The notes under the pieces are model-generated. The model did not search any database. It saw only the letters and a list, made by a program, of their open reading frames with translations, and was not told where the DNA came from. From Paenibacillus sp. PAMC 26794 (GTDB lineage: Bacteria > Bacillota > Bacilli > Paenibacillales > Paenibacillaceae), in NCBI RefSeq assembly GCF_000316035.1, contig NZ_ANHX01000029.1, positions 1-64,000 of the forward strand: a DNA stretch of 64,000 nucleotides, read 5' to 3'. Numbering within the stretch: the first letter of the stretch is position 1; each line of letters opens with the position of its first letter. The position numbers and the translations under genes were made by a program. This document shows, in pieces, positions 9,390 through 17,791 of this stretch.

Positions 9390-9429
9390 AAAAAAAAGCC
9401 CTTATATTCATGTTGCTCAATATAAGGGC
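9390..9429 (-). terminator. Intrinsic terminator between precursors and enzyme genes
   Basis: In the minus-strand transcript a perfect 11-bp stem (arms 9419-9429 and 9398-9408, GCCCTTATATT/AATATAAGGGC) with a 10-base loop is followed by eight U (9390-9397). It should make most transcripts end after the two precursor genes. Confidence 0.85.
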
Positions 9430-9466
9430 GGAGGCGAAAAGCTGGATTTGTTGCATTTCCGCCCTT
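9424..9466 (-). promoter_or_regulatory. Potential antiterminator hairpin
   Basis: AAGGGCGGA (9458-9466 read on minus) pairs perfectly with TCCGCCCTT (9424-9432), loop 25 bases. The second arm contains six bases of the 5' arm of the terminator at 9390-9429, so the two hairpins cannot coexist. It starts 33 bases after the upstream precursor stop codon. Confidence 0.55.
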
Positions 9467-9499
9467 TAAGTATGATGACACTTCATAAAACTTAATAAC

Positions 9500-9637
9500 T
9501 TAGGAAGTTGGATCGTACAGATCCGCATCGTGAACCGTTACCCAGTCAATTTGTCTGTAGCCAGTACCGGCCATCGTTTGATTGACTTCCAACACTTCAA
9601 GAGCTGGTGCTTGCCATTCCTTTTTTTCCATTTGCAT
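9500..9637 (-). CDS. Lasso peptide precursor A1
   Basis: 45-residue precursor. The leader (1-22) begins MQMEKKEWQAPALEVLEV and ends in NQTM, with Thr at the penultimate position required by lasso peptidases and W8xxP11 in place of the YxxP recognition motif. The predicted core (23 residues) has ring AGTGYRQID (Ala1 amine joined to Asp9) and tail WVTVHDADLYDPTS. It has no Cys, so it is class II. The C-terminal Ser is the expected kinase target and Tyr19 sits among Asp15, Asp17 and Asp20. The ribosome site GGAGGTG is strong. It is the second copy of a tandem duplication. Confidence 0.92.
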   Translation of the reverse strand: MQMEKKEWQAPALEVLEVNQTMAGTGYRQIDWVTVHDADLYDPTS

Positions 9638-9690
9638 CGTATTCACCTCCTTTTCGCACTTCTAAATATGATGGCATATGGTAAAGCTTT

Positions 9691-9825
9691 TTAACTAGTT
9701 CCGTAGAGATCCGCATCGTGAACCGTAACCCAGTCGATATGTTTGTAACCTGCGCCCGCCATTGTTTGGTTGACTTCCAATATTTCCAGTGCTGGTGCTT
9801 GCCATTCCTTTTTTTCCATTTGCAT
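9691..9825 (-). CDS. Lasso peptide precursor A2
   Basis: 44-residue precursor. The leader differs from A1 only at residue 15 (Ile for Val). The predicted core (22 residues) has ring AGAGYKHID (Ala1-Asp9) and tail WVTVHDADLYGTS. The ribosome site and first 45 coding bases are nearly identical to A1, showing recent duplication. The changes are concentrated at ring positions 3, 6 and 7 and after Tyr19, where Asp-Pro is replaced by Gly. It lies directly downstream of the cyclase gene. Confidence 0.92.
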   Translation of the reverse strand: MQMEKKEWQAPALEILEVNQTMAGAGYKHIDWVTVHDADLYGTS

Positions 9826-9890
9826 CGTATTCACCTCCTATCATGAGTCAAATGTAAGAAAAATCCGGGCCCAAAGTTCACCGGGCTATA

Positions 9891-11822
9891 TCAGAATTTC
9901 CGAATGAACCGATAGACAATCAGACTATGCATCATCAATCGCAGATCTGGATGTGAAGCAAGCTCTGGTCTCGGACTCGGAAAGTTGGCCAAGGCTGATT
10001 TGATACGCTCCGTGTTTAATATGCCAGCGACCTTGCTGTCAGAACACAAAGCACGTAACTCAGCGGTAAAGGCATCCCAATTCGGAATGATGCGATGTAA
10101 CCAATCTGCCGGTTGCACACCCCGTACCCGCTGATTCAGTCTGACCTTGTCAGGCAACTCCGGCGAAGTTGCCCGGCGAATCAATGAACGATCCGTCCCG
10201 TGTTTCACATATTGTTCAATCGGTACAGACAGGCAGAATCGAATGACTCTGACGTCACTGGTCGGGTCACGTTCCCAAGCCCGATAACGGAGAGAACATT
10301 TTGTGGCGACAGCACCGTTTTTGTTCGCAATGGCCAGATTATTGAATTTCTCGGCACGCACTTTGAGTGCATCGGCCTGGGCACCGCCCTGCAGAACGAT
10401 AATGGATTTGAGTCGTTCCAGTACACCTGTTCTCTGCGCAAAGTCAGGATGAATCAACTGTACGGATGCGGCCTGGCTGGCTCCTTTGGACTGAGCCTTG
10501 AACCAATCCGGATATGCCTTTTTCCCGGTGATCTTGGCTATACGTGAGAAAGGCATGCCCGTTCGTTCACTATACTGCTGAATCTCACGGAACCAGCGGT
10601 ACCAGTGGCCACTTTTCAGTAGACTGGCGTAATAATCCAGAGCCGGGCCCCAGGAGATGGTGAAATTACCACGTGCGCCTGTGAGCAGGATGCCTGCATC
10701 TTGCTGGCTCGCTTTTTCATAGAATCCGCGAATCCAGAATGAATTTTCAAAGTATTTATAAGGCATTTCCATAATGTCGAGCCAGGTATCTACTTCACTG
10801 AGTGGACTTCTGCCTTCAAAATCAAGGTAGTTCTCTGTGATATTGCCTACATGATTAATGGTTGAACGTATGAAGGGCCGTTCGTCTGCGAGCAACGTTT
10901 TCGACGTATAATCTGTGAAATCCGGTACGGGAACATAACTATAGGCCTGCAGCCGTTTACCCTGACTTCTCAGTGTTCCGGAAGCAAAACCAACCACGGC
11001 TCCCGAGTCCAGTCCGCCACTTAATGCAGCAGCCACCTGTCTGTGCGTTCGCAAGCGCGATCCAACCGCCTGCCCAAAGACCTCTCGAAATGCTTCTACA
11101 TACTCGCCATCGGATTTAAGCCTTAGGGGTTCGACTTCATTCCAGCGATGATATTGCTTCAGCTCCAGTCTCCCATCCCGGAAGACAAGTGTATGTGCAG
11201 AAGGTAGCTGGCTTATTCCCCGGTATACAGTTGAATTGATATCTGCTGAATCATGCATGTCGGGAATGGCAAGGAACTCGGACAACCAGGTCTCATCAAG
11301 TTCTTTATGTACCCCTTCAAGCCCGAGCAACGGATTCATGAGTGTGCAGAAAGCAAAACGTGAACCATCATGTCGATAATAAAAAGCTCTCATGCCTGTA
11401 ATATCTCTTGCTGCATACAGTTTTCGATTCCGCTCATCCCATATCGCGAATACAAAATCCCCCAGCAATCGGACGGCCACATCGTCTCCCCAGCGCTGAT
11501 AGGCACGCAGGATCAATTCACTATCCGCCAACATAGCCAGTTCAGCTCTGGATATCTGTAATTGATCTGCCAGTTGTTCCCGGTTATCCAGAATCGCATC
11601 TGCCGTGATGGTCAGACCACTTTCCTCATCATATAAAGGCAACTTCTCGCTAACCGACTCCGGTGTAATCCATTGGGCATGACAGCTGAGGAACGCCTCA
11701 TTGCCTTTCCACACCCCTGTTGTATCCGCAGGGACATGCCCCAGGCTTGCATACAAGCGCCAGCTGTCTTCCCATAGCGCCTGCTGACCATCATTGTGAA
11801 CAATTCCTGCTATGGCGCTCAT
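9891..11822 (-). CDS. Lasso cyclase (asparagine synthetase-like C protein)
   Basis: 643 residues from the ATG at 11822, which overlaps the sulfotransferase stop (ATGA). The N-terminal class II amidotransferase domain starts MSAIAGI, so the glutaminase Cys of true AsnB (MCGIAGI) is missing. The synthetase domain has the PPi-loop SGGLDSG (about 268-274). Lasso cyclases adenylate the Asp/Glu side chain and join it to the new N-terminus to close the macrolactam. Missing Cys, precursor genes directly downstream and B1/B2/D neighbours exclude ordinary asparagine synthesis. Confidence 0.93.
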   Translation of the reverse strand: MSAIAGIVHNDGQQALWEDSWRLYASLGHVPADTTGVWKGNEAFLSCHAQWITPESVSEKLPLYDEESGLTITADAILDNREQLADQLQISRAELAMLADSELILRAYQRWGDDVAVRLLGDFVFAIWDERNRKLYAARDITGMRAFYYRHDGSRFAFCTLMNPLLGLEGVHKELDETWLSEFLAIPDMHDSADINSTVYRGISQLPSAHTLVFRDGRLELKQYHRWNEVEPLRLKSDGEYVEAFREVFGQAVGSRLRTHRQVAAALSGGLDSGAVVGFASGTLRSQGKRLQAYSYVPVPDFTDYTSKTLLADERPFIRSTINHVGNITENYLDFEGRSPLSEVDTWLDIMEMPYKYFENSFWIRGFYEKASQQDAGILLTGARGNFTISWGPALDYYASLLKSGHWYRWFREIQQYSERTGMPFSRIAKITGKKAYPDWFKAQSKGASQAASVQLIHPDFAQRTGVLERLKSIIVLQGGAQADALKVRAEKFNNLAIANKNGAVATKCSLRYRAWERDPTSDVRVIRFCLSVPIEQYVKHGTDRSLIRRATSPELPDKVRLNQRVRGVQPADWLHRIIPNWDAFTAELRALCSDSKVAGILNTERIKSALANFPSPRPELASHPDLRLMMHSLIVYRFIRKF

Positions 11823-13090
11823 GACTTGCCTCCCCGTAGAATCTTGCGCTGTGAAGCCCAGGCGCTGATCTGATGACCAAATGGTACCCATGATTTGATA
11901 CGCTGTATTTTGCTTTGAGCAGAAGCCAGCTGGACTTTCAAGCGTTCTCGCTCACTGTATCCTCGTTCCAGACGATGATCTGCTGCCCGTAATGCGGCTT
12001 GCAGCTGTCTGATCGTTACCAGTGCAGCTAGCGTGGGGTCTGTCTTTTCCGGTTCTTCGACAACAACTTGGTCATTAAGATTCCCAAGCGGATCATGAAC
12101 GACAGAATCTGCCGGCTGCATTTGGTATTGCGGTTGCCACTGGCAACCGGTCGCTGCTGTCAACTGATGCGTGATTCGATCAATGACCTCCTGATCCGGA
12201 CTTGCATCATAATGTACACCCGTCCATTGTTCGGCTTCTGCGAGCTGTTCACTGTATCCCATCTGGTGGAACAGATCTGCCCCCATCACACGGCAATACA
12301 TTTCAACTTCATGGGGTTCTAATATGTTTTTCCAGTTGTTAACAGAACCCTGATGTGCCTCTTGATGCGAAGAGAGGAATGGATCACCCACGCCCATACT
12401 GTAGAACATGCCAGACTTGGCACTGTCCAGAAACTGTCCATACTGCTCCATTCCCTGTTCATATCGAATTCTCAGAAACGCGCATAGTTTCTCAAGTTCT
12501 TCCTGTGGATTGGTAACCAATCGTTCATATTGCAATTCATATGCATTGGAGTGAGGTTTGGCAAAATAATCATTCAAGCGGAGCATCCCAAGTGTGAGGT
12601 CAACGGATTTCATATTTAATTTGGGGCTCTGCAGACTATGAATCAGGTCGAATTCTTCTCCTGTGTGGCGATTTACCTTTTTGAATGATGCAGCTACGGC
12701 CAGAGGATTACGCTGGAGATGAATACGCTTGGACTGAGGGAACAGACGATCCAGCCATTCTAGCATGTAATAGTACCGTGGAGATTTATCAACGATGAAG
12801 TCTGCTCCACTGCCTTCCAGGAATCCATTGTAGATCTCAAGAGCAAAACTTCTGCACGCCTTTTCGAAGACATCCTCGGATACCATGGCATTGTAGAACT
12901 GACGAATGATGGAGCTGCCACCATAAGCGCGTGAATCAGCCTTGGGCAAATCGACAAGATTCATTAGAAACCACATTTCCTGGGTGGCAAATATACGACT
13001 ATGATTTTGCAGCATTACGGTGGATAAGGAACTACCACTGCGGGGAACACATAGTAAGAAAACAAGTCCGTTACCTTGAGCATCGATCAA
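11819..13090 (-). CDS. PAPS-dependent sulfotransferase of the lasso operon
   Basis: 423 residues from a TTG at 13090 with GGAGAGG upstream. The 5'-phosphosulfate-binding loop VPRSGSS is at about residues 15-21. The 3'-phosphate region is RNPLAVAASF (about 140), followed by YERLVTNPQEELEKLCAFL, the usual C-terminal block of the Sulfotransfer family. The last about 70 residues form a charged coiled coil (LQAALRAADHRLERGYSERE) that is not part of the catalytic domain. It is the first gene of the operon and is coupled to the cyclase. Probable target is a Tyr, Ser or Thr of the lasso peptides; Tyr19 in DADLY is the best candidate (inference). Confidence 0.85.
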   Translation of the reverse strand: MIDAQGNGLVFLLCVPRSGSSLSTVMLQNHSRIFATQEMWFLMNLVDLPKADSRAYGGSSIIRQFYNAMVSEDVFEKACRSFALEIYNGFLEGSGADFIVDKSPRYYYMLEWLDRLFPQSKRIHLQRNPLAVAASFKKVNRHTGEEFDLIHSLQSPKLNMKSVDLTLGMLRLNDYFAKPHSNAYELQYERLVTNPQEELEKLCAFLRIRYEQGMEQYGQFLDSAKSGMFYSMGVGDPFLSSHQEAHQGSVNNWKNILEPHEVEMYCRVMGADLFHQMGYSEQLAEAEQWTGVHYDASPDQEVIDRITHQLTAATGCQWQPQYQMQPADSVVHDPLGNLNDQVVVEEPEKTDPTLAALVTIRQLQAALRAADHRLERGYSERERLKVQLASAQSKIQRIKSWVPFGHQISAWASQRKILRGGKS

Positions 13091-13263
13091 TGGCAGCCTC
13101 TCCTCTGTTCATTAGTATAAATATGTAGCTGGGATAGACCAGACTCTACCTTTGTGTTTGGCAAAACGAGTAATATGCACGCTATAGGTCAGCATTTTGC
13201 AATATTCCGTCGAAAGTTCACCCGGGAATGAAGCAAAACACATGGTTACATTCGACAACTCTC

Positions 13264-13280
13264 TGATACAATATGTATTT
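13264..13280. promoter_or_regulatory. Second, imperfect operator half of the lasso promoter
   Basis: TGATACA-ATA-TGTATTT matches the perfect operator at 13294-13312 in one arm and 5 of 7 positions of the other. It lies just downstream of the predicted transcription start. Confidence 0.5.
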
Positions 13281-13288
13281 ATAGTTTT

Positions 13289-13317
13289 ACTCTATGATAC
13301 AAAATGTATCATGTCAA
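13289..13317 (-). promoter_or_regulatory. Lasso operon promoter
   Basis: On the minus strand: -35 TTGACA (13312-13317), 17-base spacer, -10 TAGAGT (13289-13294). The spacer is filled by a palindromic operator. The leader to the first gene is about 190 bases. Confidence 0.6.
13294..13312. promoter_or_regulatory. Perfect 19-base palindrome between -35 and -10
   Basis: ATGATACA-AAA-TGTATCAT is a perfect 8-3-8 inverted repeat within the core promoter. A dimeric repressor bound here would block RNA polymerase. No regulator gene is present in the operon, so the binding protein is unknown. Confidence 0.7.
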
Positions 13318-13523
13318 TCTTTTATTTTCACCTTTTCATAAATTGATACTCTTTCACTGTATTCTGCTGTCTGTCATTTAAGCACTTATTCATGGATCAA
13401 TTATGTTCTGATTGCACAAACGCGAATAAGCTCCAGACATGTTCTGTGAGGAACAATGCCTGAAGCCATACGTAATCCGTTGAGAAACTTAATATGAAAA
13501 CGGTTGAACAACCATCAGGTAAA

Positions 13524-14852
13524 TCATCTTACATCTGAACTTTTCCCAGTAGCTCCAACGCTCCCATTTCGCTCTTCTTCCTGATCTGCCCGTGTAGCAT
13601 CCTGCATCCCCTTCTGTACCTTCACGGTTAACAATACAGCAATGCCCGCGACAAAAAAGATGATGAGCGACAGAATACCCCAACGTGTGGAACCCGTGAT
13701 CTGCCCAACATAACCAAACACAAATGGACCGAAGATCGAAGAGAATTTGCCTGTAATATTCACAAAACCAAAATACTCTCCTGTTCTGCCAGCTGGCATC
13801 AGATTGCTAAACAGAGAACGAGCTGTGGATTGACTCACACCCTGCACGACACCAACCAACCCGGCGAGCACATAGAAGTGGATCGCTTGTGTCATGAAAT
13901 AACCGAGAATTACAATACATATGTAGACCGATAAGCTAACGATTAATACCTGCTTTGCTCCCCAACGCTGTGCCCATGCTCCCAGTAACAATGTACACGG
14001 GAACCCGATAAACTGGGTTAACAGTAGCGCGAGCATCAGGTCGGCTGTGCCTATGCCTATACTTGTCCCATAGATTGTAGCCATCAGAATGATGGTATTA
14101 ATACCGTCATTAAAAAACCAGAATGCCACCAACATGCGGATTAACTGGGGAAAACGCCGCATCTGAAGAAAGGTTTGGCGCAGTCTGCGCACGCCCACCG
14201 CAGCATACCCTTTCCACGTTCCGGGCAGATCCGGTGATGCAGGCCGTCTCGGAGCATGGCGAAAGATCGGTATCGAGAACAGCAACCACCACAACGAGAC
14301 GGAGATAAACGCAAGTCTTGTGCCTGCCAGTGTACTGCTCATCCCGAACCAGCCCGGTTGCTGAATCATCAGCAGGTTCACCGCAAGCAGCAAGCCTCCT
14401 CCAATATAACCATAGGCATATCCTTTGGAGGATATCATGTCTCTTCGTTCCATGGGTACCAGATCCGGCAGCATTGCATCGTAAAAGGTGTTACCACCTG
14501 CAAAACCGATCGTAGATATGACCAGCAAAGCGGAAGCAAGGAACCAGTCCCCTTCACCGATTGCGCTGAATCCCAATGTAGCAAGCACGCCTATAATTGC
14601 AAATACACGCAGGAAGTCACCCTTTCGTCCTGACAAATCAGCTAACGTGCCAAGCAGCGGTGTTAGCAGAGCTACGCACAACATACCAATGGAGTGTGTA
14701 TAGGCCAGGTAGGAGGCGGCGGTATCCGTATCCAGCGTTGCTGCAGCCACCGAAGCATAGAATACGGGCAATACTGCGGCCAGTACTGTTGTTGCGTAAG
14801 CCGAGTTGGCCCAATCATACATAATCCAAGCCTTGATCGCCTTTTTATTCAC
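13524..14852 (-). CDS. MFS transporter, UMF1/Atg22-like
   Basis: 442 residues with about 12 hydrophobic helices. It opens with KAWIMYDWANSAYATTVL, the signature of the vacuole-effluxer (UMF1) branch of the MFS. The A-loop-like GTLADLSGRKG follows the second helix, and a second MFS-like motif (GAWAQRWGAKQ) lies in the C-half. Bacterial members are uncharacterised; the substrate is unknown. It lies upstream of the lasso promoter on the same strand, 430 bases from the first lasso gene, so membership of that operon is unlikely. Confidence 0.85.
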   Translation of the reverse strand: MNKKAIKAWIMYDWANSAYATTVLAAVLPVFYASVAAATLDTDTAASYLAYTHSIGMLCVALLTPLLGTLADLSGRKGDFLRVFAIIGVLATLGFSAIGEGDWFLASALLVISTIGFAGGNTFYDAMLPDLVPMERRDMISSKGYAYGYIGGGLLLAVNLLMIQQPGWFGMSSTLAGTRLAFISVSLWWLLFSIPIFRHAPRRPASPDLPGTWKGYAAVGVRRLRQTFLQMRRFPQLIRMLVAFWFFNDGINTIILMATIYGTSIGIGTADLMLALLLTQFIGFPCTLLLGAWAQRWGAKQVLIVSLSVYICIVILGYFMTQAIHFYVLAGLVGVVQGVSQSTARSLFSNLMPAGRTGEYFGFVNITGKFSSIFGPFVFGYVGQITGSTRWGILSLIIFFVAGIAVLLTVKVQKGMQDATRADQEEERNGSVGATGKSSDVR

Positions 14853-15104
14853 ATAAATCCTTCCTTTTCATGCATCTATTAAATGATTGATGTCTTTCTC
14901 CTATTGTATAGGAAGGATATCACACTTGTTCACTATTTCTGTAAAAAACAGTGCAGTTCTGTTCTTACGACTCACCTTACCTCGAGGTGAACTTGCGTAA
15001 TTGTATCATTTTATATCCACTCTCATCACATATCGTCCTCGCCCGTGAATATACTTAATTACCGACAGGCCAAACTGTGCCGCGTAATCAATGGGGGTGC
15101 CTAC

Positions 15105-16274
15105 ATGTCAAATCCACACCAGCCTTACTCGTTCGTCGTGTCGAAGGAAGATTGGTCGCTTCACCGCAAAGGGTACCAGGACCAACAGCGCCATCAGCAA
15201 AAGGTGAAAGATGTCATCAAGCAGAATCTGCCTGATCTGATTACGGAAGAAAACATCATCATGTCTGATGGAAAACAAATCATCAAGGTACCAATCCGCA
15301 GTCTGGATGAGTACCGTTTTGTGTATAACTACCAGAAGCAAAAACATGTCGGTCAAGGAGATGGTGACAGTCAGGTCGGAGACGTCATTGGTCGTGATCC
15401 CTCTGCTTCGCAGAAACCCGGCAAAGGTGAAAAAGCTGGCGATCAGCCTGGTCATGATATTGTGGAAGCCGAAGTTAGTATTGAGGAACTGGAAGATATG
15501 CTCTTCGCTGAGCTGGAATTACCCGATCTGAAGCAGAAAGACAAAGACCTGATTGAGACACATACGGTAGTTTTCAACGATATTCGCAAAAAAGGTATGC
15601 AGTCCAATATTGACAAGAAACGTACCATTCTGGAGAATCTGCGTCGCAATGCAACGACCGGTACGCCAGGCATCCATCACATCAGTCCGGATGACCTGCG
15701 CTACAAGACATGGGAAGACAAAATCATTCCACAATCCAATGCCGTTATTATTGCCATGATGGATACATCCGGGTCCATGGGTTCGTTTGAGAAATACTGC
15801 GCGCGCAGCTTTTTCTTCTGGATGACCCGTTTCCTCCGCCGTCAGTATGAGAAAGTTGAGATTGTTTTCCTCGCCCATCATACGGAAGCCAAGGAAGTAA
15901 CCGAAGAAGAGTTCTTTACCCGTGGCGAGAGCGGAGGCACCATCTGCTCCTCTGTATATATGAAGGCACTGGATATTATTGACAGCCGATATCCACCTTC
16001 CAGCTACAACATCTACCCTTTCCACTTCTCTGACGGGGATAATCTGACCTCGGATAACGAACGGTGTGTGAAGCTGATCGGCGAGTTAATGAAGCGTAGC
16101 AACATGTTTGGATACGGCGAAGTGAATCAGTACAACCGTAGCAGCACACTGATGTCGGCTTACCGTCATATCAAGATGGATCAGTTCATGTATTATGTGA
16201 TCAAAGAAAAAGGCGAAGTGTACAAAGCTTTGCGCAGCTTTTTCCAGAAACGGGAAGGAGGCACCGTTAGATGA
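15105..16274 (+). CDS. yhbH: YhbH family sporulation/stress protein (DUF444)
   Basis: 389 residues from the ATG at 15105 (GGGGGTG upstream). The C-half is a von Willebrand A-like domain with the MIDAS motif MDTSGSMG (about 222-229), preceded by a highly charged region. In Bacillus subtilis yhbH lies next to prkA and belongs to the sporulation regulon. In enterobacteria the homologue YeaH acts with the kinase YeaG. It overlaps the start of spoVR by 4 bases, forming a two-gene operon. Confidence 0.9.
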   Translation: MSNPHQPYSFVVSKEDWSLHRKGYQDQQRHQQKVKDVIKQNLPDLITEENIIMSDGKQIIKVPIRSLDEYRFVYNYQKQKHVGQGDGDSQVGDVIGRDPSASQKPGKGEKAGDQPGHDIVEAEVSIEELEDMLFAELELPDLKQKDKDLIETHTVVFNDIRKKGMQSNIDKKRTILENLRRNATTGTPGIHHISPDDLRYKTWEDKIIPQSNAVIIAMMDTSGSMGSFEKYCARSFFFWMTRFLRRQYEKVEIVFLAHHTEAKEVTEEEFFTRGESGGTICSSVYMKALDIIDSRYPPSSYNIYPFHFSDGDNLTSDNERCVKLIGELMKRSNMFGYGEVNQYNRSSTLMSAYRHIKMDQFMYYVIKEKGEVYKALRSFFQKREGGTVR

Positions 16275-17707
16275 CAGATGAGATCCGCGACCTAGAATAC
16301 GCAATTGCCGAGATTATGGAGATTGCCAATAGTTTTGGCCTGGATTATTACCCCATGCGGTACGAAATCTGCCCATCGGATATTATTTATACATTTGGAG
16401 CCTACGGCATGCCGACCAGATTCAGCCACTGGAGCTTTGGCAAAACATTTCATAAGATGAAAATGCAATACGATTTTGGACTCAGCAAAATTTATGAGCT
16501 TGTCATCAACTCCAACCCTTGTTATGCCTTCTTGCTGGATGGCAATTCCCTGATTCAGAACAAATTGATCGTAGCCCACGTATTGGCACACTGCGATTTT
16601 TTCAAAAATAATGCCCGCTTCTCCAAATCCAACCGTAATATGGTCGAAAGCATGGCTGCTACGGCGGATCGGATCAGTAATTATGAGATGGAGTACGGAA
16701 CGGAAGCCGTCGAAGCATTTATCGATGCCGTGATCGCAATTCAGGAACATGTGGACCCACAGCTGATTAAACCCCGCCATTTGGACAAACAACGTTACAT
16801 GGAGATGAAAATGCGGGAGCAGCGCGGTGAGAAAAAACCACGGCCGGAAGGCCGCTATGATGATCTGTGGTCACTTGATGACGTGCAGACGGAAGAAGCA
16901 CCCGCTGAAGGTATTCAGGTCCATCATTTTCCGCCTGAACCGGAGAAGGATGTCATGTGGTTTATTCAGGAATTCTCCGAAGTGTTGACCGACTGGCAGC
17001 GGGATATCATGAGTATGATGCGTGAGGAGATGTTATATTTCTGGCCACAGATGGAAACCAAAATCATGAACGAAGGCTGGGCATCCTACTGGCATCAACG
17101 CATTATCCGTGAGCTCGATCTGAACAGTGAGGATACGATCGAATTTGCGAAGCTCAACTCCTCCGTGGTGCAGCCATCCAAACAAAGTCTGAACCCGTAT
17201 TATTTGGGACTGAAGATTTTCGAGGATATTGAACGCCGCTGGGATAACCCAACCCGTGAAGAACAGGAACGTTGGGGCCGCAAACCGGGCCAAGGTCGTG
17301 CCAAAATGTTCGAGGTGCGTGAATTTGATTCCGATACCTCCTTTATCCGCAATTACATGACCAAGCAATTAACCGAAGACCTGGACCTCTACGTATTCGA
17401 GAAAAAAGGTCCGGACTGGAAAATCACCGACAAGTCCTGGGAGAACATACGGGATCAGCTCGTATTTTCACGTGTCAACGGGGGCTCCCCTTACTTGGTC
17501 GTGCAAGATGCTGATTATCTGCGGACAGGGGAACTCGTGCTGAAACATCAATATGAAGGCATCGAGCTGGATTTGAAATATATGGAACGCACTCTGCCTT
17601 ATCTGTATCGCCTCTGGGGACGTACGGTACATGTAGAGACACGTGTCGAGGATAAACCGATCTGGTTTACGTATGACGGCAAGAAACACCACCGCAAGTT
17701 TATGTAA
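16271..17707 (+). CDS. spoVR: SpoVR family stage V sporulation protein
   Basis: 478 residues, normal family length. The opening block [31 protein letters not shown] is characteristic, followed by the conserved NEGWASYWH motif and the C-terminal segment ending in GKKHHRKFM. SpoVR is needed for proper spore cortex; its biochemical function is unknown. AAGGAGG lies before the ATG. It is coupled to yhbH, the same gene set as YeaG-YeaH-YcgB in enterobacteria, with prkA located 8 kb further on. Confidence 0.93.
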   Translation: MTDEIRDLEYAIAEIMEIANSFGLDYYPMRYEICPSDIIYTFGAYGMPTRFSHWSFGKTFHKMKMQYDFGLSKIYELVINSNPCYAFLLDGNSLIQNKLIVAHVLAHCDFFKNNARFSKSNRNMVESMAATADRISNYEMEYGTEAVEAFIDAVIAIQEHVDPQLIKPRHLDKQRYMEMKMREQRGEKKPRPEGRYDDLWSLDDVQTEEAPAEGIQVHHFPPEPEKDVMWFIQEFSEVLTDWQRDIMSMMREEMLYFWPQMETKIMNEGWASYWHQRIIRELDLNSEDTIEFAKLNSSVVQPSKQSLNPYYLGLKIFEDIERRWDNPTREEQERWGRKPGQGRAKMFEVREFDSDTSFIRNYMTKQLTEDLDLYVFEKKGPDWKITDKSWENIRDQLVFSRVNGGSPYLVVQDADYLRTGELVLKHQYEGIELDLKYMERTLPYLYRLWGRTVHVETRVEDKPIWFTYDGKKHHRKFM

Positions 17708-17739
17708 GGTTTCGGAGTATCGAAAAATAAAACACAAAA

Positions 17740-17778
17740 AAGCGGCAAGTTCCCGACATACACGGGGACTTGCCGCTT
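17740..17778. terminator. Terminator after spoVR, bidirectional
   Basis: AAGCGGCAAGT pairs with ACTTGCCGCTT, with an inner TCCC/GGGG. It is preceded by an A-tract, and the convergent c-di-GMP gene ends just beyond. Confidence 0.8.
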
Positions 17779-17791
17779 GGCATACATAAAA

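Larger units (their letters stand above)
9500..9840 (-). repeat. Tandem duplication of the precursor unit
   Basis: Two direct copies (9500-9650 and 9691-9840), including the ribosome site GGAGGTGAATACG and the leader-coding region, separated by a 40-base non-matching spacer. Confidence 0.85.

Noticed and set aside
9891..11822. Primary asparagine synthetase
   Set aside because: The glutaminase Cys is missing and precursor peptide genes are directly downstream; lasso cyclase is the better reading.
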